NCBI GenBank assembly: GCA_019309545.1
Contig: JAFDGA010000012.1
Location: 1 to 64,000 of the forward strand
Direction: 5' to 3'
Length of the DNA stretch: 64,000 bases
Origin: Deltaproteobacteria bacterium
GTDB lineage: Bacteria; Desulfobacterota; Desulfobaccia; Desulfobaccales; Desulfobaccaceae
Below, piece by piece: positions 8,978 through 17,701 of the stretch. A model generated the notes under the pieces. The model saw nothing but the letters and a program-made list of their open reading frames with translations, made no database searches and had not been told where the DNA came from. The position numbers and the translations under genes were made by a program. Position 1 is the first letter of the stretch. Every line of letters starts with the position of its first letter.

Positions 8978-9412
8978 TCACTGGACAATCAGGACATCGC
9001 AGGGAGCCTCATGGCTGATCCGATCCGAAACACTCCCCAAGAAATATGATTCGGTTAAGCCGCGACCGCGGCGGCCGACAATGATCAGGTCAAATCTTCC
9101 TTCCCGAGCCAGCCGCAGTACTTCGTGTGCTGGATTACCTACCTTCATTTCCCTCGCAGCTGTAATTCCCTGTTTCAACAGAAAGATCAGATCTGCCTCC
9201 AAGATCCTCTCACTGGCACGCTGGAGCGCGGCCCAAGGCTCCGACCCCATACCGATGCTACTGCCCAGGGCTAGCAAATAAGATGTGGGTAAACGAAGAA
9301 CCGTAACCAGCGTTACTTGACCTTGGGTATAGCGGGCCAGACAAGCCGCCCGCTCCACGGCTCGCCGGGCGTGCTCCGAGCCGTCGGTGGCCACCAAGAT
9401 TTTGCGGTACAT
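8978..9412 (-). CDS. Universal stress protein (UspA family)
   Basis: A single-domain Usp protein of 144 residues. It begins YRKILVATDGSEHARRAVE and ends with the nucleotide-binding motif GRRGRGLTESYFLGSVSD...VLIVQ (G-2x-G-9x-G-S/T), suggesting an ATP-binding type. ATG 9412 has AGGGA just upstream. The gene lies between the adaptor and pump genes of an efflux operon, 22 bases before the MFS start, so it should be co-expressed with them. Its job there is unknown; it may sense stress or bind nucleotide as part of regulation. Confidence 0.92.
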   Translation of the reverse strand: MYRKILVATDGSEHARRAVERAACLARYTQGQVTLVTVLRLPTSYLLALGSSIGMGSEPWAALQRASERILEADLIFLLKQGITAAREMKVGNPAHEVLRLAREGRFDLIIVGRRGRGLTESYFLGSVSDRISHEAPCDVLIVQ

Positions 9413-9422
9413 GGGTCCCTTC

Positions 9423-10532
9423 CTATCGGGCCGATAATTTCGGTAATTTCCCTAATTTTTGTAACTGGCGATTAAGGAGCCTCGGGCCGGTCCGATCCCG
9501 AGTATCAATGGTGGCAATGACCGACATGCCGATGCGTAAGGGCCGATCTTTGGGTATCGGCGGGACCAAGGTAATTTTAACCGGAATGCGCTGAACCACT
9601 TTGACCCAGTTGCCGGTGGCATTTTCGGCCGGCAACAGCGAGAACACCGCTCCCGTACCGGCCATGATGGAGTCAACCCGGCCCCGAAAGGTAACTCCCG
9701 GATAGGTGTCTACTTCAATTTCCGCTGGTTGCCCCAGGTGGACATGGGTAAGCTGGGTCTCTTTATAATTGGCCTCAATCCACACCTCCTCATATTCTAG
9801 CGGCACTAACATCATCAGAGCCTGGCCGGGATTGACCCAGTTGCCCGGTTCGACATTCTTCTTGGTTACGTACCCTTCAAAGGGAGCCGTGATGGTGGTA
9901 TATTGGAGGTTAAGTCGGGCCTGTTGCAGCTTGGCCTGCGCTTCTTTCACCGCGGGTTGTTCTTCCTTGGGGATTTTGACAGAGCCGCCAATGGCGGCTA
10001 AGGCCTGACGGTATTCTTCTTTCGCCGCGGCCAGTTCGGCCCGGGTCACTTTATAGTTGGTCTGGGTGCGATCCAGCGTTTCTTTGGAGATGGTCCGGCG
10101 CTGATACAGATTTTGGTAACGGTTCTGGTCCGTCGTAGCTTTACCAAAATTGGCTTGGGCCTTGGCGATGTGGGCCTGGGCCGCGGCCACGGCAATATAT
10201 TTCTGGGCTACTTCGTCACGAATCCGTTCCAAAGCTGCCTGGCTTTGCTGCACCGCCACTTCAAAATCGGTGGGGTCCAACCTGACCAGGGTTTGACCCT
10301 GGCTTACAAACCAATTATCCGAGACCAGAACTTCCGCCACCCGACCGGAGACTCTGGGAGAAATGACTGCCAGATGGCCGGACACATAGGCATTGTCGGT
10401 CCACACATAGATCCGACTATACCACCAGTAGGCCACCCCCCCCCCGACCGCTAAGAGCAAGATCACTACCAGGATTACGATCTTCTTGGTCTTGCCGCCG
10501 GTTTTTTTACTGGTCGGTTCTTTTTCTACCAT
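9423..10532 (-). CDS. HlyD/EmrA-family periplasmic adaptor
   Basis: A 369-residue membrane-fusion protein. One N-terminal transmembrane helix (about residues 17-36) is preceded by a lysine-rich cytoplasmic end. Then come the lipoyl half-motif (WTDNAYVSGHLAVISPRVSG), a long coiled-coil hairpin (residues about 95-190), the second lipoyl half and a beta-barrel domain. The layout matches EmrA, the partner of 14-TM MFS pumps. ATG 10532 overlaps the 3' end of the tolC gene by 26 bases. Confidence 0.92.
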   Translation of the reverse strand: MVEKEPTSKKTGGKTKKIVILVVILLLAVGGGVAYWWYSRIYVWTDNAYVSGHLAVISPRVSGRVAEVLVSDNWFVSQGQTLVRLDPTDFEVAVQQSQAALERIRDEVAQKYIAVAAAQAHIAKAQANFGKATTDQNRYQNLYQRRTISKETLDRTQTNYKVTRAELAAAKEEYRQALAAIGGSVKIPKEEQPAVKEAQAKLQQARLNLQYTTITAPFEGYVTKKNVEPGNWVNPGQALMMLVPLEYEEVWIEANYKETQLTHVHLGQPAEIEVDTYPGVTFRGRVDSIMAGTGAVFSLLPAENATGNWVKVVQRIPVKITLVPPIPKDRPLRIGMSVIATIDTRDRTGPRLLNRQLQKLGKLPKLSAR

Positions 10533-11904
10533 GTTTTTGGCCGTTAGCGGTCAAGTCATCGTTGGCCGCCAAACCATTAATGCGCCCCATAGCCCGTAAC
10601 ATCTGGGCCTTGGCTATCTGATGGTCAAAAATGGCATTAAAATAATTAACCCTGGCACGAGTCAGCAAGGTCTGAGCGTCAATCACGTCGGTAGCTGTGC
10701 CTACTTGTTCCTTATAGCGTTCCTGGTTGAGACGCAGGTTTTCCTCGCCCTGGGCCACGGCATCTTTGGTTACCCCAATGCGCTCGGCGGTCTCCTTGAG
10801 GGCCAGGTAAGCGGTTTGTACCTCCAATTTCACCTGTTCAGCCAGATCCTGCCTCTGGACCAGCAGTTGCTGCAGTCGCTGGTGGGCCTGAGCTACCTGG
10901 GCGCGGGTATCCAGTCCGGAGAACAGATTCCATTGCAATCCCAAGATGGCAAAATATTGACTATCATGGACAGTCAGATCATTTTGCTCATAGATATGGC
11001 CGGCCTGGGCAAAAAGCCGGGGGTAATAACCCGCCCGAGCCTTGGTCACCCCTTTTTCCCCTTGCAATACCCGGCGATTGGCAGCTTTGAGATCACTGCG
11101 CTGTCCCAGGGCCAGTTCGGTGGCTTCCTGCTGATTCCAGGTCGGCAGAGTTATGCCGCTCTCTTCCTGAAGCCGGGTAGGATGATCTACCGGCAGATCC
11201 AAAAGTTTATTGAACGCGGCCCGAGTATTAACCACCGTATTTTGGGCGCGGATCAATTGTTGCCGGGCATCGGCCAAAGCCACCTGGGCCTGAAGAACAT
11301 CATTGAAGGTGACTAACCCGAATTCATAGAGATCCTGGGCCACCTTGAGGTGCTCCTGAAGCTGCACCACTTCTTGTCGGGCTACGATTACCAGCTTTTC
11401 AGCCCTCAGTACTTGGAAATAGAGCTGGGCCACCTGGAAAAAGATTTCATCCCGGGTATTGCCGGTGTTCAACCGGGCGATTTCCTCTCCTAGTACTGAC
11501 TGGCGATAACGCGAACCCGTTGCCCCGAAATCATAGATGGTCTGATCAACGGTTATCCGATTAGACCAGAAGTTTCGGTCGGTCATGGAAAAGGTAAAGG
11601 TGCCGCCGGGGCCGCCGATCTCCATACCCCGAAATTTAACCGGATCATCGTAAAAGGTATGGGTCGTCCGGGCATCGACTTTAGGTAAATACCCGGAACG
11701 GGCCCGCACCACCTCCTGCCCGGCGATCAGTTGCTCCAGCCGGCTGACCTTCAGACTGGCATTTTTCTTCCAGGCCAGGTTGAGCGCCTCTTCCAGATTT
11801 AGTGGTGACCGCGGCAATTCGGTCTCTGCGGCCCGGACCGAACCGGCCAGAGCAATCAGTACCGAACAGACCAGGGCCAACATGCATTGATAAGACTGAC
11901 TCAT
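10507..11904 (-). CDS. TolC-family outer-membrane efflux protein
   Basis: A 465-residue outer-membrane channel subunit. A signal peptide covers about residues 1-25 (hydrophobic LALVCSVLIALAGSVRA, cleavage near AAET). Two repeated helical-coil halves follow (OEP domains), with the typical LxLEEALxLAWKKN start and a second-half sequence GTATDVIDAQTLLTRARVNYFNA. It provides the exit duct for the MFS-HlyD pump in the same operon. ATG 11904 overlaps the tetR stop by four bases. The tail after residue 450 is short and basic. Confidence 0.92.
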   Translation of the reverse strand: MSQSYQCMLALVCSVLIALAGSVRAAETELPRSPLNLEEALNLAWKKNASLKVSRLEQLIAGQEVVRARSGYLPKVDARTTHTFYDDPVKFRGMEIGGPGGTFTFSMTDRNFWSNRITVDQTIYDFGATGSRYRQSVLGEEIARLNTGNTRDEIFFQVAQLYFQVLRAEKLVIVARQEVVQLQEHLKVAQDLYEFGLVTFNDVLQAQVALADARQQLIRAQNTVVNTRAAFNKLLDLPVDHPTRLQEESGITLPTWNQQEATELALGQRSDLKAANRRVLQGEKGVTKARAGYYPRLFAQAGHIYEQNDLTVHDSQYFAILGLQWNLFSGLDTRAQVAQAHQRLQQLLVQRQDLAEQVKLEVQTAYLALKETAERIGVTKDAVAQGEENLRLNQERYKEQVGTATDVIDAQTLLTRARVNYFNAIFDHQIAKAQMLRAMGRINGLAANDDLTANGQKHGRKRTDQ

Positions 11905-12557
11905 TTCGGCCTCTGGTGGCCAGACTCTGGCTTCTCCAGGGTTGGGGCCAGACCCTGCAGGACCAGATTGGAGAGCAAGGGCAAAGACTCCAGCAGTGAC
12001 TGGGAGGAAGGCTCGACCATCTTATGGATCGCCAGCGCCCGGGTCATACCGCGCAGCACATAGGCTACCTTACGAGGCTCTTGGGAAATAAAATCTCCGG
12101 TCTGCATTCCTTCCGCCAGCACCGCAGCAATAGCCGCCACAAAGTCCTGGTCGAGATCAATGACGGTAGTGGTGCCGTCGGCCGGGCGCGGCAGCAGACA
12201 GGGAAATTCACTGACGTAAACCCGAAAAAACGCCTGCTCGGCTTCCAGGTTTTCCAACATAACTTTAAGAATTTGGTGAATTTTTTCCCGCGGCGGTCTG
12301 AAGCTCGCTCGGATCTCTTGTACTTGGGCGACCAAATTCTTCATGATACTGAAAATTACTGCCTGAAAGAGATCATCCTTACTCTTGAAATAGAGGTAAA
12401 TAGTCCCTTTGGCGATCTGCGCGGCCTCGGCAATTTCATCCATGGTGGTGGCGGCAAAACCTTTGGCAGCAATCACCTGTTTGGCCGCGGCGATGATGGC
12501 CACTGTTCGAAATTCTCCCAAGACCTGTTTTTTAGAGGCATTTTTGGGAAACTTCAT
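11901..12557 (-). CDS. TetR/AcrR-family transcriptional regulator
   Basis: A 218-residue repressor. The N-terminal helix-turn-helix (residues about 20-65) reads AAKGFAATTMDEIAEAAQIAKGTIYLYFKSKDDLF, in pieces a textbook TetR DNA-binding domain. The C-terminal half should bind a ligand. It is the first gene of the efflux operon and overlaps tolC by four bases, so it probably controls itself and the pump through the palindrome at 12595-12612. Confidence 0.93.
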   Translation of the reverse strand: MKFPKNASKKQVLGEFRTVAIIAAAKQVIAAKGFAATTMDEIAEAAQIAKGTIYLYFKSKDDLFQAVIFSIMKNLVAQVQEIRASFRPPREKIHQILKVMLENLEAEQAFFRVYVSEFPCLLPRPADGTTTVIDLDQDFVAAIAAVLAEGMQTGDFISQEPRKVAYVLRGMTRALAIHKMVEPSSQSLLESLPLLSNLVLQGLAPTLEKPESGHQRPK

Positions 12558-12594
12558 GTTTTAGCGATAAGTAAAGTGGATATTTAGTCAATAA

Positions 12595-12637
12595 AATGAC
12601 CTTTCAGTCATTACCACAACTATTCTTTGCCTGTCAA
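12595..12637 (-). promoter_or_regulatory. TetR-type operator overlapping the efflux-operon promoter
   Basis: On the minus strand TTGACA (12637-12632) is followed after 18 bases by TAATGA (12613-12608). The perfect inverted repeat AATGAC-N6-GTCATT (12595-12612) covers the -10 hexamer, and a further TTGACT half-site follows at 12591-12586. Position and symmetry fit repression by the adjacent TetR protein. Confidence 0.65.
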
Positions 12638-12654
12638 CCGAAAATTAGAAGTAC

Positions 12655-12691
12655 TTGACAGCAATGACGGTATATTAGAAATATATATAAT
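12655..12691 (+). promoter_or_regulatory. Weak candidate promoter for the glycosyltransferase group
   Basis: TTGACA at 12655 and TATAAT at 12686 are both present on the plus strand, but 25 bases apart, which is too far for one standard promoter. Each could pair with a poorer partner. It is divergent from the tetR promoter. Confidence 0.25.
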
Positions 12692-12755
12692 TCAGACAAG
12701 TTAAGGATGATTGCGCCTTATTCTCTGGTTTAAGCCAAGAGGAGAAACCCTTTCG

Positions 12756-13445
12756 ATGAAACTAAGCATTGTGGTCCCGGTCTATAATGAGCAGAATACC
12801 TTAGAAGAGATTATGCGGCGCATCCAGGCAACCCCCTACGATAAAGAGATCATCGTGGTGGACGATGCCTCCACCGATAATTCTCGGGAGATTCTGGACC
12901 GGCTGGCTCAGACCTCTAATAACCTGAAAATATTTTATCATCAACGGAATCAGGGTAAAGGCGCGGCGCTGCGCACCGGCTTTGCTCAAGTAAGCGGGGA
13001 CGTGGTGATAATTCAAGACGCCGACCTGGAGTATAACCCCAGTGATTACCCGGTGTTGCTGGAGCCGATTGAAAAGGGTTTAGCCGACGTGGTGTTTGGC
13101 AGCCGGCTGATCGGGGCCGCTCCCCACCGGGTGTTATTTTTCTGGCATTATCTGGGTAACCGAGTGGTTACCACCCTCTCCAATATGTTCACCAATCTCA
13201 ATCTGAGTGACATGGAGACCGGTTACAAGGCCTTCAAGGCGGAGATCATCAAGGACATCCAGATCAAGTCCAACCGTTTCGGGGTGGAACCAGAGTTGAC
13301 CGCCAAGGTCGCCAAAAAACGCTGCCGGATTTACGAGGTGCCGATCTCTTATGACGGCCGGGATTACGACCACGGCAAAAAGATTACCTGGCGGGATGGC
13401 ATCGCGGCGTTGTTCCATATCATTAGGTTTCGCTGGTGGGATTAG
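12756..13445 (+). CDS. Family 2 glycosyltransferase (dolichol-phosphate mannosyltransferase-like)
   Basis: A 229-residue GT-A enzyme that usually moves a sugar from a nucleotide sugar to a polyprenyl phosphate on the cytoplasmic face. It has the N-terminal LSIVVPVYNEQNTLEEI, the VVDDASTDNS motif, QDADLEYNP (metal-binding DAD-like) and GKGAALRTGF. No C-terminal membrane helices are present. ATG 12756 is chosen, with AGGAG about 11 bases upstream; a TTG at 12711 would add an unusual 15-residue leader. It leads into membrane-protein genes that may use the lipid-linked sugar. Confidence 0.9.
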   Translation: MKLSIVVPVYNEQNTLEEIMRRIQATPYDKEIIVVDDASTDNSREILDRLAQTSNNLKIFYHQRNQGKGAALRTGFAQVSGDVVIIQDADLEYNPSDYPVLLEPIEKGLADVVFGSRLIGAAPHRVLFFWHYLGNRVVTTLSNMFTNLNLSDMETGYKAFKAEIIKDIQIKSNRFGVEPELTAKVAKKRCRIYEVPISYDGRDYDHGKKITWRDGIAALFHIIRFRWWD

Positions 13446-13447
13446 TC

Positions 13448-13954
13448 ATGCGCCGAAACTATGGTAGCCGCGGCGGGTGGGCGGTTATTACAATTTTGGC
13501 TCTCTGGCTGGCGCAGATCGGCTGGCTGGGGTGGCGGTTCGCTCCGGAGGGCCGGGATCTAGTCCAGCGCCTGCTGGCCGGACAGGTCGGCGCTGCCGTT
13601 CGTCAACAAGAGCCTTTTTTTCAAGGGCTAACCGAAATTCAGGAGATTATTCCAGCTTCCGCCACGTATGTTTTTTTAGACAAATATGAGGCCGGGAAGG
13701 AAAATGAGGTCCGCTACCTGCTTTATCCTCGCCGTCATGTGCTGTTGCCACCGCATATCACCCCGACGCCGCTGTTTAATCGCCTGATCCGGGAACAGGC
13801 CGCTTATCTGATTGTGCGCGGTGATATGCCACCAGCGGCCCAATATTATCTGAACAATCCCAGCCATCCGGGCTTTCAGTCTTTGCTGGAAACCAGCGCC
13901 GGGGCCGTTTATCGGGTCCGATCCCAACTGCTGGTCAGGGGCTACTATGATTGA
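13448..13954 (+). CDS. Hypothetical single-pass membrane protein
   Basis: A 168-residue protein I do not recognise. One hydrophobic helix (about residues 12-31) is followed by a soluble region with the sequence YLLYPRRHVLLPPHITP and a nearby VRGDMPPAAQYYL. It starts at ATG 13448, just after the GT2 stop codon, and overlaps the next gene by eight bases. Its place between a GT2 and a multi-spanning GT-C-like protein suggests it works on the same glycan or lipid-linked sugar. Proteins of this kind often accompany family-39-like transferases. Confidence 0.65.
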   Translation: MRRNYGSRGGWAVITILALWLAQIGWLGWRFAPEGRDLVQRLLAGQVGAAVRQQEPFFQGLTEIQEIIPASATYVFLDKYEAGKENEVRYLLYPRRHVLLPPHITPTPLFNRLIREQAAYLIVRGDMPPAAQYYLNNPSHPGFQSLLETSAGAVYRVRSQLLVRGYYD

Positions 13955-15404
13955 GGGCCTGTTGACCCTGCTGTGGCTGGGTCTGGGGTTGGCCTCGATT
14001 GAGTCGGTGGGCTATGGCCTGCTGGTAGTCTTGCTTCCCACCCAGTCCGGCTTTACCAGCCTGGAGCGGTTCTCCCTGGGCTTCGGCCTGGGGGGTCTGG
14101 CCCTGACGCTGTGGATGTTGGTCCTGACTTTCTTCAGGATTCCCTTTGGCCTCGGTTGGGTGCTGGGACCCTGGGTAATGGGGCTTGCCCCCACTCTGTT
14201 TTTAACCCCTCGGCGGTTGCTCTGGAAACATGATCTTCGCCAGCTCTGGTCTGGGGTCCGGAAGCTCCTTACCCTGGGCTACGGGGCTGGCTGGACCGGT
14301 ATCGACCGGGCTTTACTGGCACTGCTCATGTTCACTTTTGGCTTTGCCCTGCTCCGGGCCTTGCTTTACCCCATGTGGGCCTGGGATGCGGTGACCATCT
14401 GGGGGCTCAAGGCCAAGGCCTTTTACTCAAGCCGGGCTATCGATTTAACCGGATTTGAGGCCCATAATTATTACCCCAACCTGGTGCCTCTGGCAATGGC
14501 CTATCTTTATTTCTGGCTGGGTGGGATAATCGATCATCTGGTCAAGGCCTTATTCCCCTTCTGGGGGGGGTGCCTTATATTGATATTTTACAGTTTTTTG
14601 CGGCGCTTAAGGGTCGAGCGCCGGGAAGCTCTGCTCGCTACCGCCTTCCTGGTGTTAAACGGCCCCACCCTGATCACTCACCTGTTTATTGCCTATGCCG
14701 ACCTGGCCCTGGCTTACTATACCTTTATAGCCGCTGGTCTGCTTTTCCTCTGGCTCAAAGAAGAGACCCCCAAGGGGAGTATGATTCTGGTGGGCATTTT
14801 TAGCGGCGGAATGTTATGGTGTAAGTATGAGGGGGGGCCCTTGGTATTAATCAACTTCCTCGCGGCGGTGATCACCCTGCTCTGGCTGCGGCCATTGGCC
14901 CAGGGAAAAAAATTCGCCTCCCTGGCCGGAGCAGGGTTGCTATCCCTGTTATTTTACCTTCCCTGGCGCTATTTTTGCCTGACGCAGCAAATGCATGTGG
15001 GGGCCGGCCATCTGGGCGGGTTCTTCCCGACCCAACTCTGGCAAGCCGTCGTTTACCTGTCGAAGTCACTGGTCTGGCCTCCCTATTTTGGATTATTCTG
15101 GCCGGTAGTAATGTTAACCTTAGTCTGGTCGGGCCGGACTGCTCTCTGCTCGCCGGCCATGTTTCTGGGTCTGGTAACTCTGGGAAACCTAGCCGCCATT
15201 GTCCTCGCTTACACCGTAGTCCCGGCCTCCGCCGCGGAATTTCCTTGGTATATGCGGGCTACCATTGATCGCCTGTTGCTGCACATTGCCCCGACCTCAG
15301 GTCTGCTGTTGGCTGCTCCTTTGGCCTCCGGGGGAGTAAAGATTCCAGAAACTTTTAATTTTCTCCAGAGAGGTTCCCGAAAACAAGCCCTGAAAGGAAA
15401 ATGA
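13947..15404 (+). CDS. Multi-pass membrane glycosyltransferase-like protein (GT-C / family 39-like)
   Basis: A 485-residue integral membrane protein with about 10-12 hydrophobic segments. The loop after the third or fourth helix reads PMWAWDAVTIWGLKAKAF and the next NYYPNLVPLAMAYLYFW, a pattern seen in GT39-like mannosyl/arabinosyl transferases, with an acidic residue (D in AWDA) where GT-C enzymes keep their catalytic acid. The donor is probably a polyprenyl-phosphate sugar made by the upstream GT2 (inference). The start codon overlaps the previous gene by eight bases. Confidence 0.7.
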   Translation: MIEGLLTLLWLGLGLASIESVGYGLLVVLLPTQSGFTSLERFSLGFGLGGLALTLWMLVLTFFRIPFGLGWVLGPWVMGLAPTLFLTPRRLLWKHDLRQLWSGVRKLLTLGYGAGWTGIDRALLALLMFTFGFALLRALLYPMWAWDAVTIWGLKAKAFYSSRAIDLTGFEAHNYYPNLVPLAMAYLYFWLGGIIDHLVKALFPFWGGCLILIFYSFLRRLRVERREALLATAFLVLNGPTLITHLFIAYADLALAYYTFIAAGLLFLWLKEETPKGSMILVGIFSGGMLWCKYEGGPLVLINFLAAVITLLWLRPLAQGKKFASLAGAGLLSLLFYLPWRYFCLTQQMHVGAGHLGGFFPTQLWQAVVYLSKSLVWPPYFGLFWPVVMLTLVWSGRTALCSPAMFLGLVTLGNLAAIVLAYTVVPASAAEFPWYMRATIDRLLLHIAPTSGLLLAAPLASGGVKIPETFNFLQRGSRKQALKGK

Positions 15405-15407
15405 TTT

Positions 15408-16130
15408 TTGTTGTTTAAGGCTATGACTTATAACATCCATGGCGGTTTTGGCAAAGGCCAGCGGAAGATGCAATTCCTGGTAGGAATATTGAGCAGCGTT
15501 GGTCCCCAGGTGATCTGCTTACAGGAAGTCAAACAGGGGCCCACCCGCTTCGGCTGGGAGAATCAAGGGGAATGGCTCGGCAAAAACCTGGGCTTCTGGT
15601 GGGCTTTTGCCCCGGTCCGCTACCATACCGGGGGAGTCCTGGGGAATGCGGTGCTCTCGGTCTGGCCGATTCGCCAGACCCGGTATCATGATCTGACCAT
15701 TTTGCGCCGCGCCCCTCGCGGCTGCCTGGAGGTAGAAATTGCTACTCCTGGGGGGCCGTTGCGGGTATTCAACGTCCACTTGGGCCATTTATCGCGCGAG
15801 CGGGCCGCTCAGATGCGCCGTCTGCTGGCCCGCCTTTACGCCCCGGGCGGAGATAAGGCTCTCCCTATCCTGGTGGCTGGAGACTTTAACTCTTTGCCCC
15901 AGAGCTATGTATCCCATTACCTCCGCAAACATCTGGCCGATGTCTGGCATCAGGTCGGGCATGGGCGGGGTGGGACTTTTAGCACCCGCCTGCCGCTGTT
16001 GCGGATTGATTATATCTACGTCAACCAGAAACTGGCACCTCGAGCCGCCCAGGTAGTGCGCCCGAAAAGAGGCCGCCAAATCTCCGACCATTTTCCCCTA
16101 CTGGCAGAATTTGACTGGAATATTTCCTGA
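15408..16130 (+). CDS. Endonuclease/exonuclease/phosphatase (EEP) family protein
   Basis: A 240-residue metal-dependent phosphoesterase. The family motifs are all present: MTYNIHGG, CLQEV, FNVHLGH, VAGDFNSLP, RIDYIYVN and SDHFPL, giving the catalytic N, E, D, N, D and H residues. No signal peptide is seen. The start is TTG 15408, placed right after the upstream stop with AAAGGA about nine bases before it; ATG 15423 is the alternative. The substrate is unknown; phospholipid or nucleic-acid phosphodiesters are both possible. Confidence 0.88.
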   Translation: MLFKAMTYNIHGGFGKGQRKMQFLVGILSSVGPQVICLQEVKQGPTRFGWENQGEWLGKNLGFWWAFAPVRYHTGGVLGNAVLSVWPIRQTRYHDLTILRRAPRGCLEVEIATPGGPLRVFNVHLGHLSRERAAQMRRLLARLYAPGGDKALPILVAGDFNSLPQSYVSHYLRKHLADVWHQVGHGRGGTFSTRLPLLRIDYIYVNQKLAPRAAQVVRPKRGRQISDHFPLLAEFDWNIS

Positions 16131-16189
16131 GGTACCTAGAGGCGACCCGGCAAGTTGCTTAAATTGCGTAACCTTTCCACGAGGTAAAG

Positions 16190-17002
16190 ATGCCTATGCT
16201 GACCCCGCAAAAAATCGCCATTGATTGCATTTTCCACTCCCCCTGCATTGAACTCAATTATTATGATCAAGGTGCTGGCGAACCGCTCATCTTCATTCAC
16301 GGCCTGGGCGGCAGTGCTACCAACTGGCGTTTCCAGATGGAGGAGCTTTCTCCCCATTGCCGGACTATCGCCATGGATTTGCGTAGTCATGGGCAGTCAG
16401 GCTACCGGCCTGAGAAATCTATCACCATCCGGACTTTTGCCGATGATATCATCGCTCTGATGACAAAGCTCGGCCTTGAACAGGCCCATTTCTGCGGTCT
16501 GTCGATGGGGGGGATGATTGCCTTGGAGCTTTATCTCCGCTACCCGGGCCAGGTAAAATCCTTAATTCTGGCCGATACCACCGCATTTTTCCCTGATTCG
16601 CAGCGGCTGGGGGAATTCCTGCAACTTCTGGATAGTATGTCGATGCGCGATTGGGCTCAGCTATTCAGCTTTCTAATCCTGCGGCGGGAAGCCCCGGCGG
16701 CGCTCCGCCAGGAACTGATCGACATAACTGCGGCTACCCGGCGGGGTCCCTACCGGCAAGGACTCATTGCCACCTTTAGCAGTGATTATCGCTGGCTGTT
16801 GCCTTTAATCGACGTCAGGACTCTGATATTGGTGGGAGCCGAAGATCAGGCCACTCCCATCGGCTTGGCCAAATATTTACAGGCCCAGATTCCAAATGCG
16901 GTCCTCCACCTCATCCCCCAGTCGGCCCATTGTACTAACTTGGAAAACCCGACCGAGTTCAACCGGCATCTGCTGGCCCATTTGGATAATTGGGTAAAAT
17001 AA
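16190..17002 (+). CDS. Alpha/beta-fold hydrolase
   Basis: A 270-residue hydrolase similar to 3-oxoadipate enol-lactonases and esterases. The oxyanion loop IHGLGGSATNW, nucleophile elbow GLSMGG (Ser), acid in LVGAEDQATP (Asp) and the histidine in IPQSAHCTNLENP form a complete catalytic triad. ATG 16190 has GAGGT at the right distance. It follows the EEP gene by 59 bases on the same strand. The substrate cannot be told from sequence. Confidence 0.9.
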   Translation: MPMLTPQKIAIDCIFHSPCIELNYYDQGAGEPLIFIHGLGGSATNWRFQMEELSPHCRTIAMDLRSHGQSGYRPEKSITIRTFADDIIALMTKLGLEQAHFCGLSMGGMIALELYLRYPGQVKSLILADTTAFFPDSQRLGEFLQLLDSMSMRDWAQLFSFLILRREAPAALRQELIDITAATRRGPYRQGLIATFSSDYRWLLPLIDVRTLILVGAEDQATPIGLAKYLQAQIPNAVLHLIPQSAHCTNLENPTEFNRHLLAHLDNWVK

Positions 17003-17107
17003 AGGTTAATTTGAGGGGAGGACCGGGGGACCGTTCCTTGGCCCCCTCTCCCGATAGCTGTTGCTTCTGACCTCATTCATTTATTTTCTGGCCTGAGTGG
17101 TAATGTC
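17001..17107. repeat. Dispersed GA/CT-rich intergenic repeat, copy A
   Basis: It begins AAAGGTTAATTTGAGGGGAG, contains GGCCCCCTCTCCC and ends TTATTTTCTGGCCTGAGT. The same blocks occur near 26325, 30820, 38765 and 43003. The G-rich and C-rich halves can pair into a hairpin. Confidence 0.55.
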
Positions 17108-17110
17108 GTC

Positions 17111-17626
17111 TTAGGGCTTATAATACATCAGGCCGCGGGCAAAGGGCGCCACGGCTTCTTCCAGGCAGCGTTGCGCAGTATCCGGGAGCGGGTGGAAATC
17201 GCGCCTTGCGGCGGCAAGTTCCAGCACCTAGGGAACGGAATCGGCCCCGATGACCACCAGGCTGACCGGCTGACTCAAGGCATAGGTCACCAAGTGGCGC
17301 AACTCCGCTACCTGGAGTTGGGGCAACAATCCCCGGCAAAGCACTTACATCCCCACCACTCTCAAGCCGCGGGCCGCGGCCTCGCCGGCCAGAGGCAGAA
17401 AGCTGAGGTATTGCGGTTCGGCCGGGTTAATTGGCAGCAGGACGGTGTCGAACTCATAAAGTTCCAAAGCCCGGCGCAGCACTGCCGGGTCATGGTGGCC
17501 GGTTACCCCAATAAACCGCACCTGGCCCCGCTCCTGGCCATAGGTGCGCAATACCCCTTCTCCGCCCAGGCCCAAGAGTGTTACCTGCGCTCCGGTCTGT
17601 CCCAATGGGCGAATGGCAAAGGTCAT
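17111..17626 (-). pseudogene. Decayed aldo/keto reductase
   Basis: The reading frame starts MTFAIRPLGQTGAQVTLLGLGG, a normal aldo/keto reductase N-terminus, then jumps within about 30 residues to VRFIGVTGHHDPAVLRRALE, which belongs near the middle of the family. About 100 residues, including the catalytic Asp/Tyr/Lys region, are therefore deleted. After AARGLRVVGM a TAA replaces the expected lysine codon, and the same frame continues (VLCRGLLPQLQVAELRHLV...VVIGADSVP) to a TAG and then to a natural-looking end MYYKP at 17111. Two in-frame stops and the deletion make this a clear pseudogene. Confidence 0.85.
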
Positions 17627-17649
17627 CGGCGGCTCCCTTCTGGATCGAC

Positions 17650-17677
17650 TTGACAGGCTTGATTGCCCTGTTATTCT
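17650..17677 (+). promoter_or_regulatory. Candidate promoter for uvrC
   Basis: TTGACA (17650-17655), a 16-base spacer and TATTCT (17672-17677), 25 bases before the uvrC ATG. Confidence 0.5.
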
Positions 17678-17701
17678 AATAAAGAGAGGATATCGCTGTC
17701 C

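Noticed and set aside
15408-17002. EEP phosphatase and alpha/beta hydrolase as a defence or toxin pair
   Set aside because: Both have ordinary motifs, are not linked to nuclease or sensor domains, and sit at the end of an envelope-sugar gene group.
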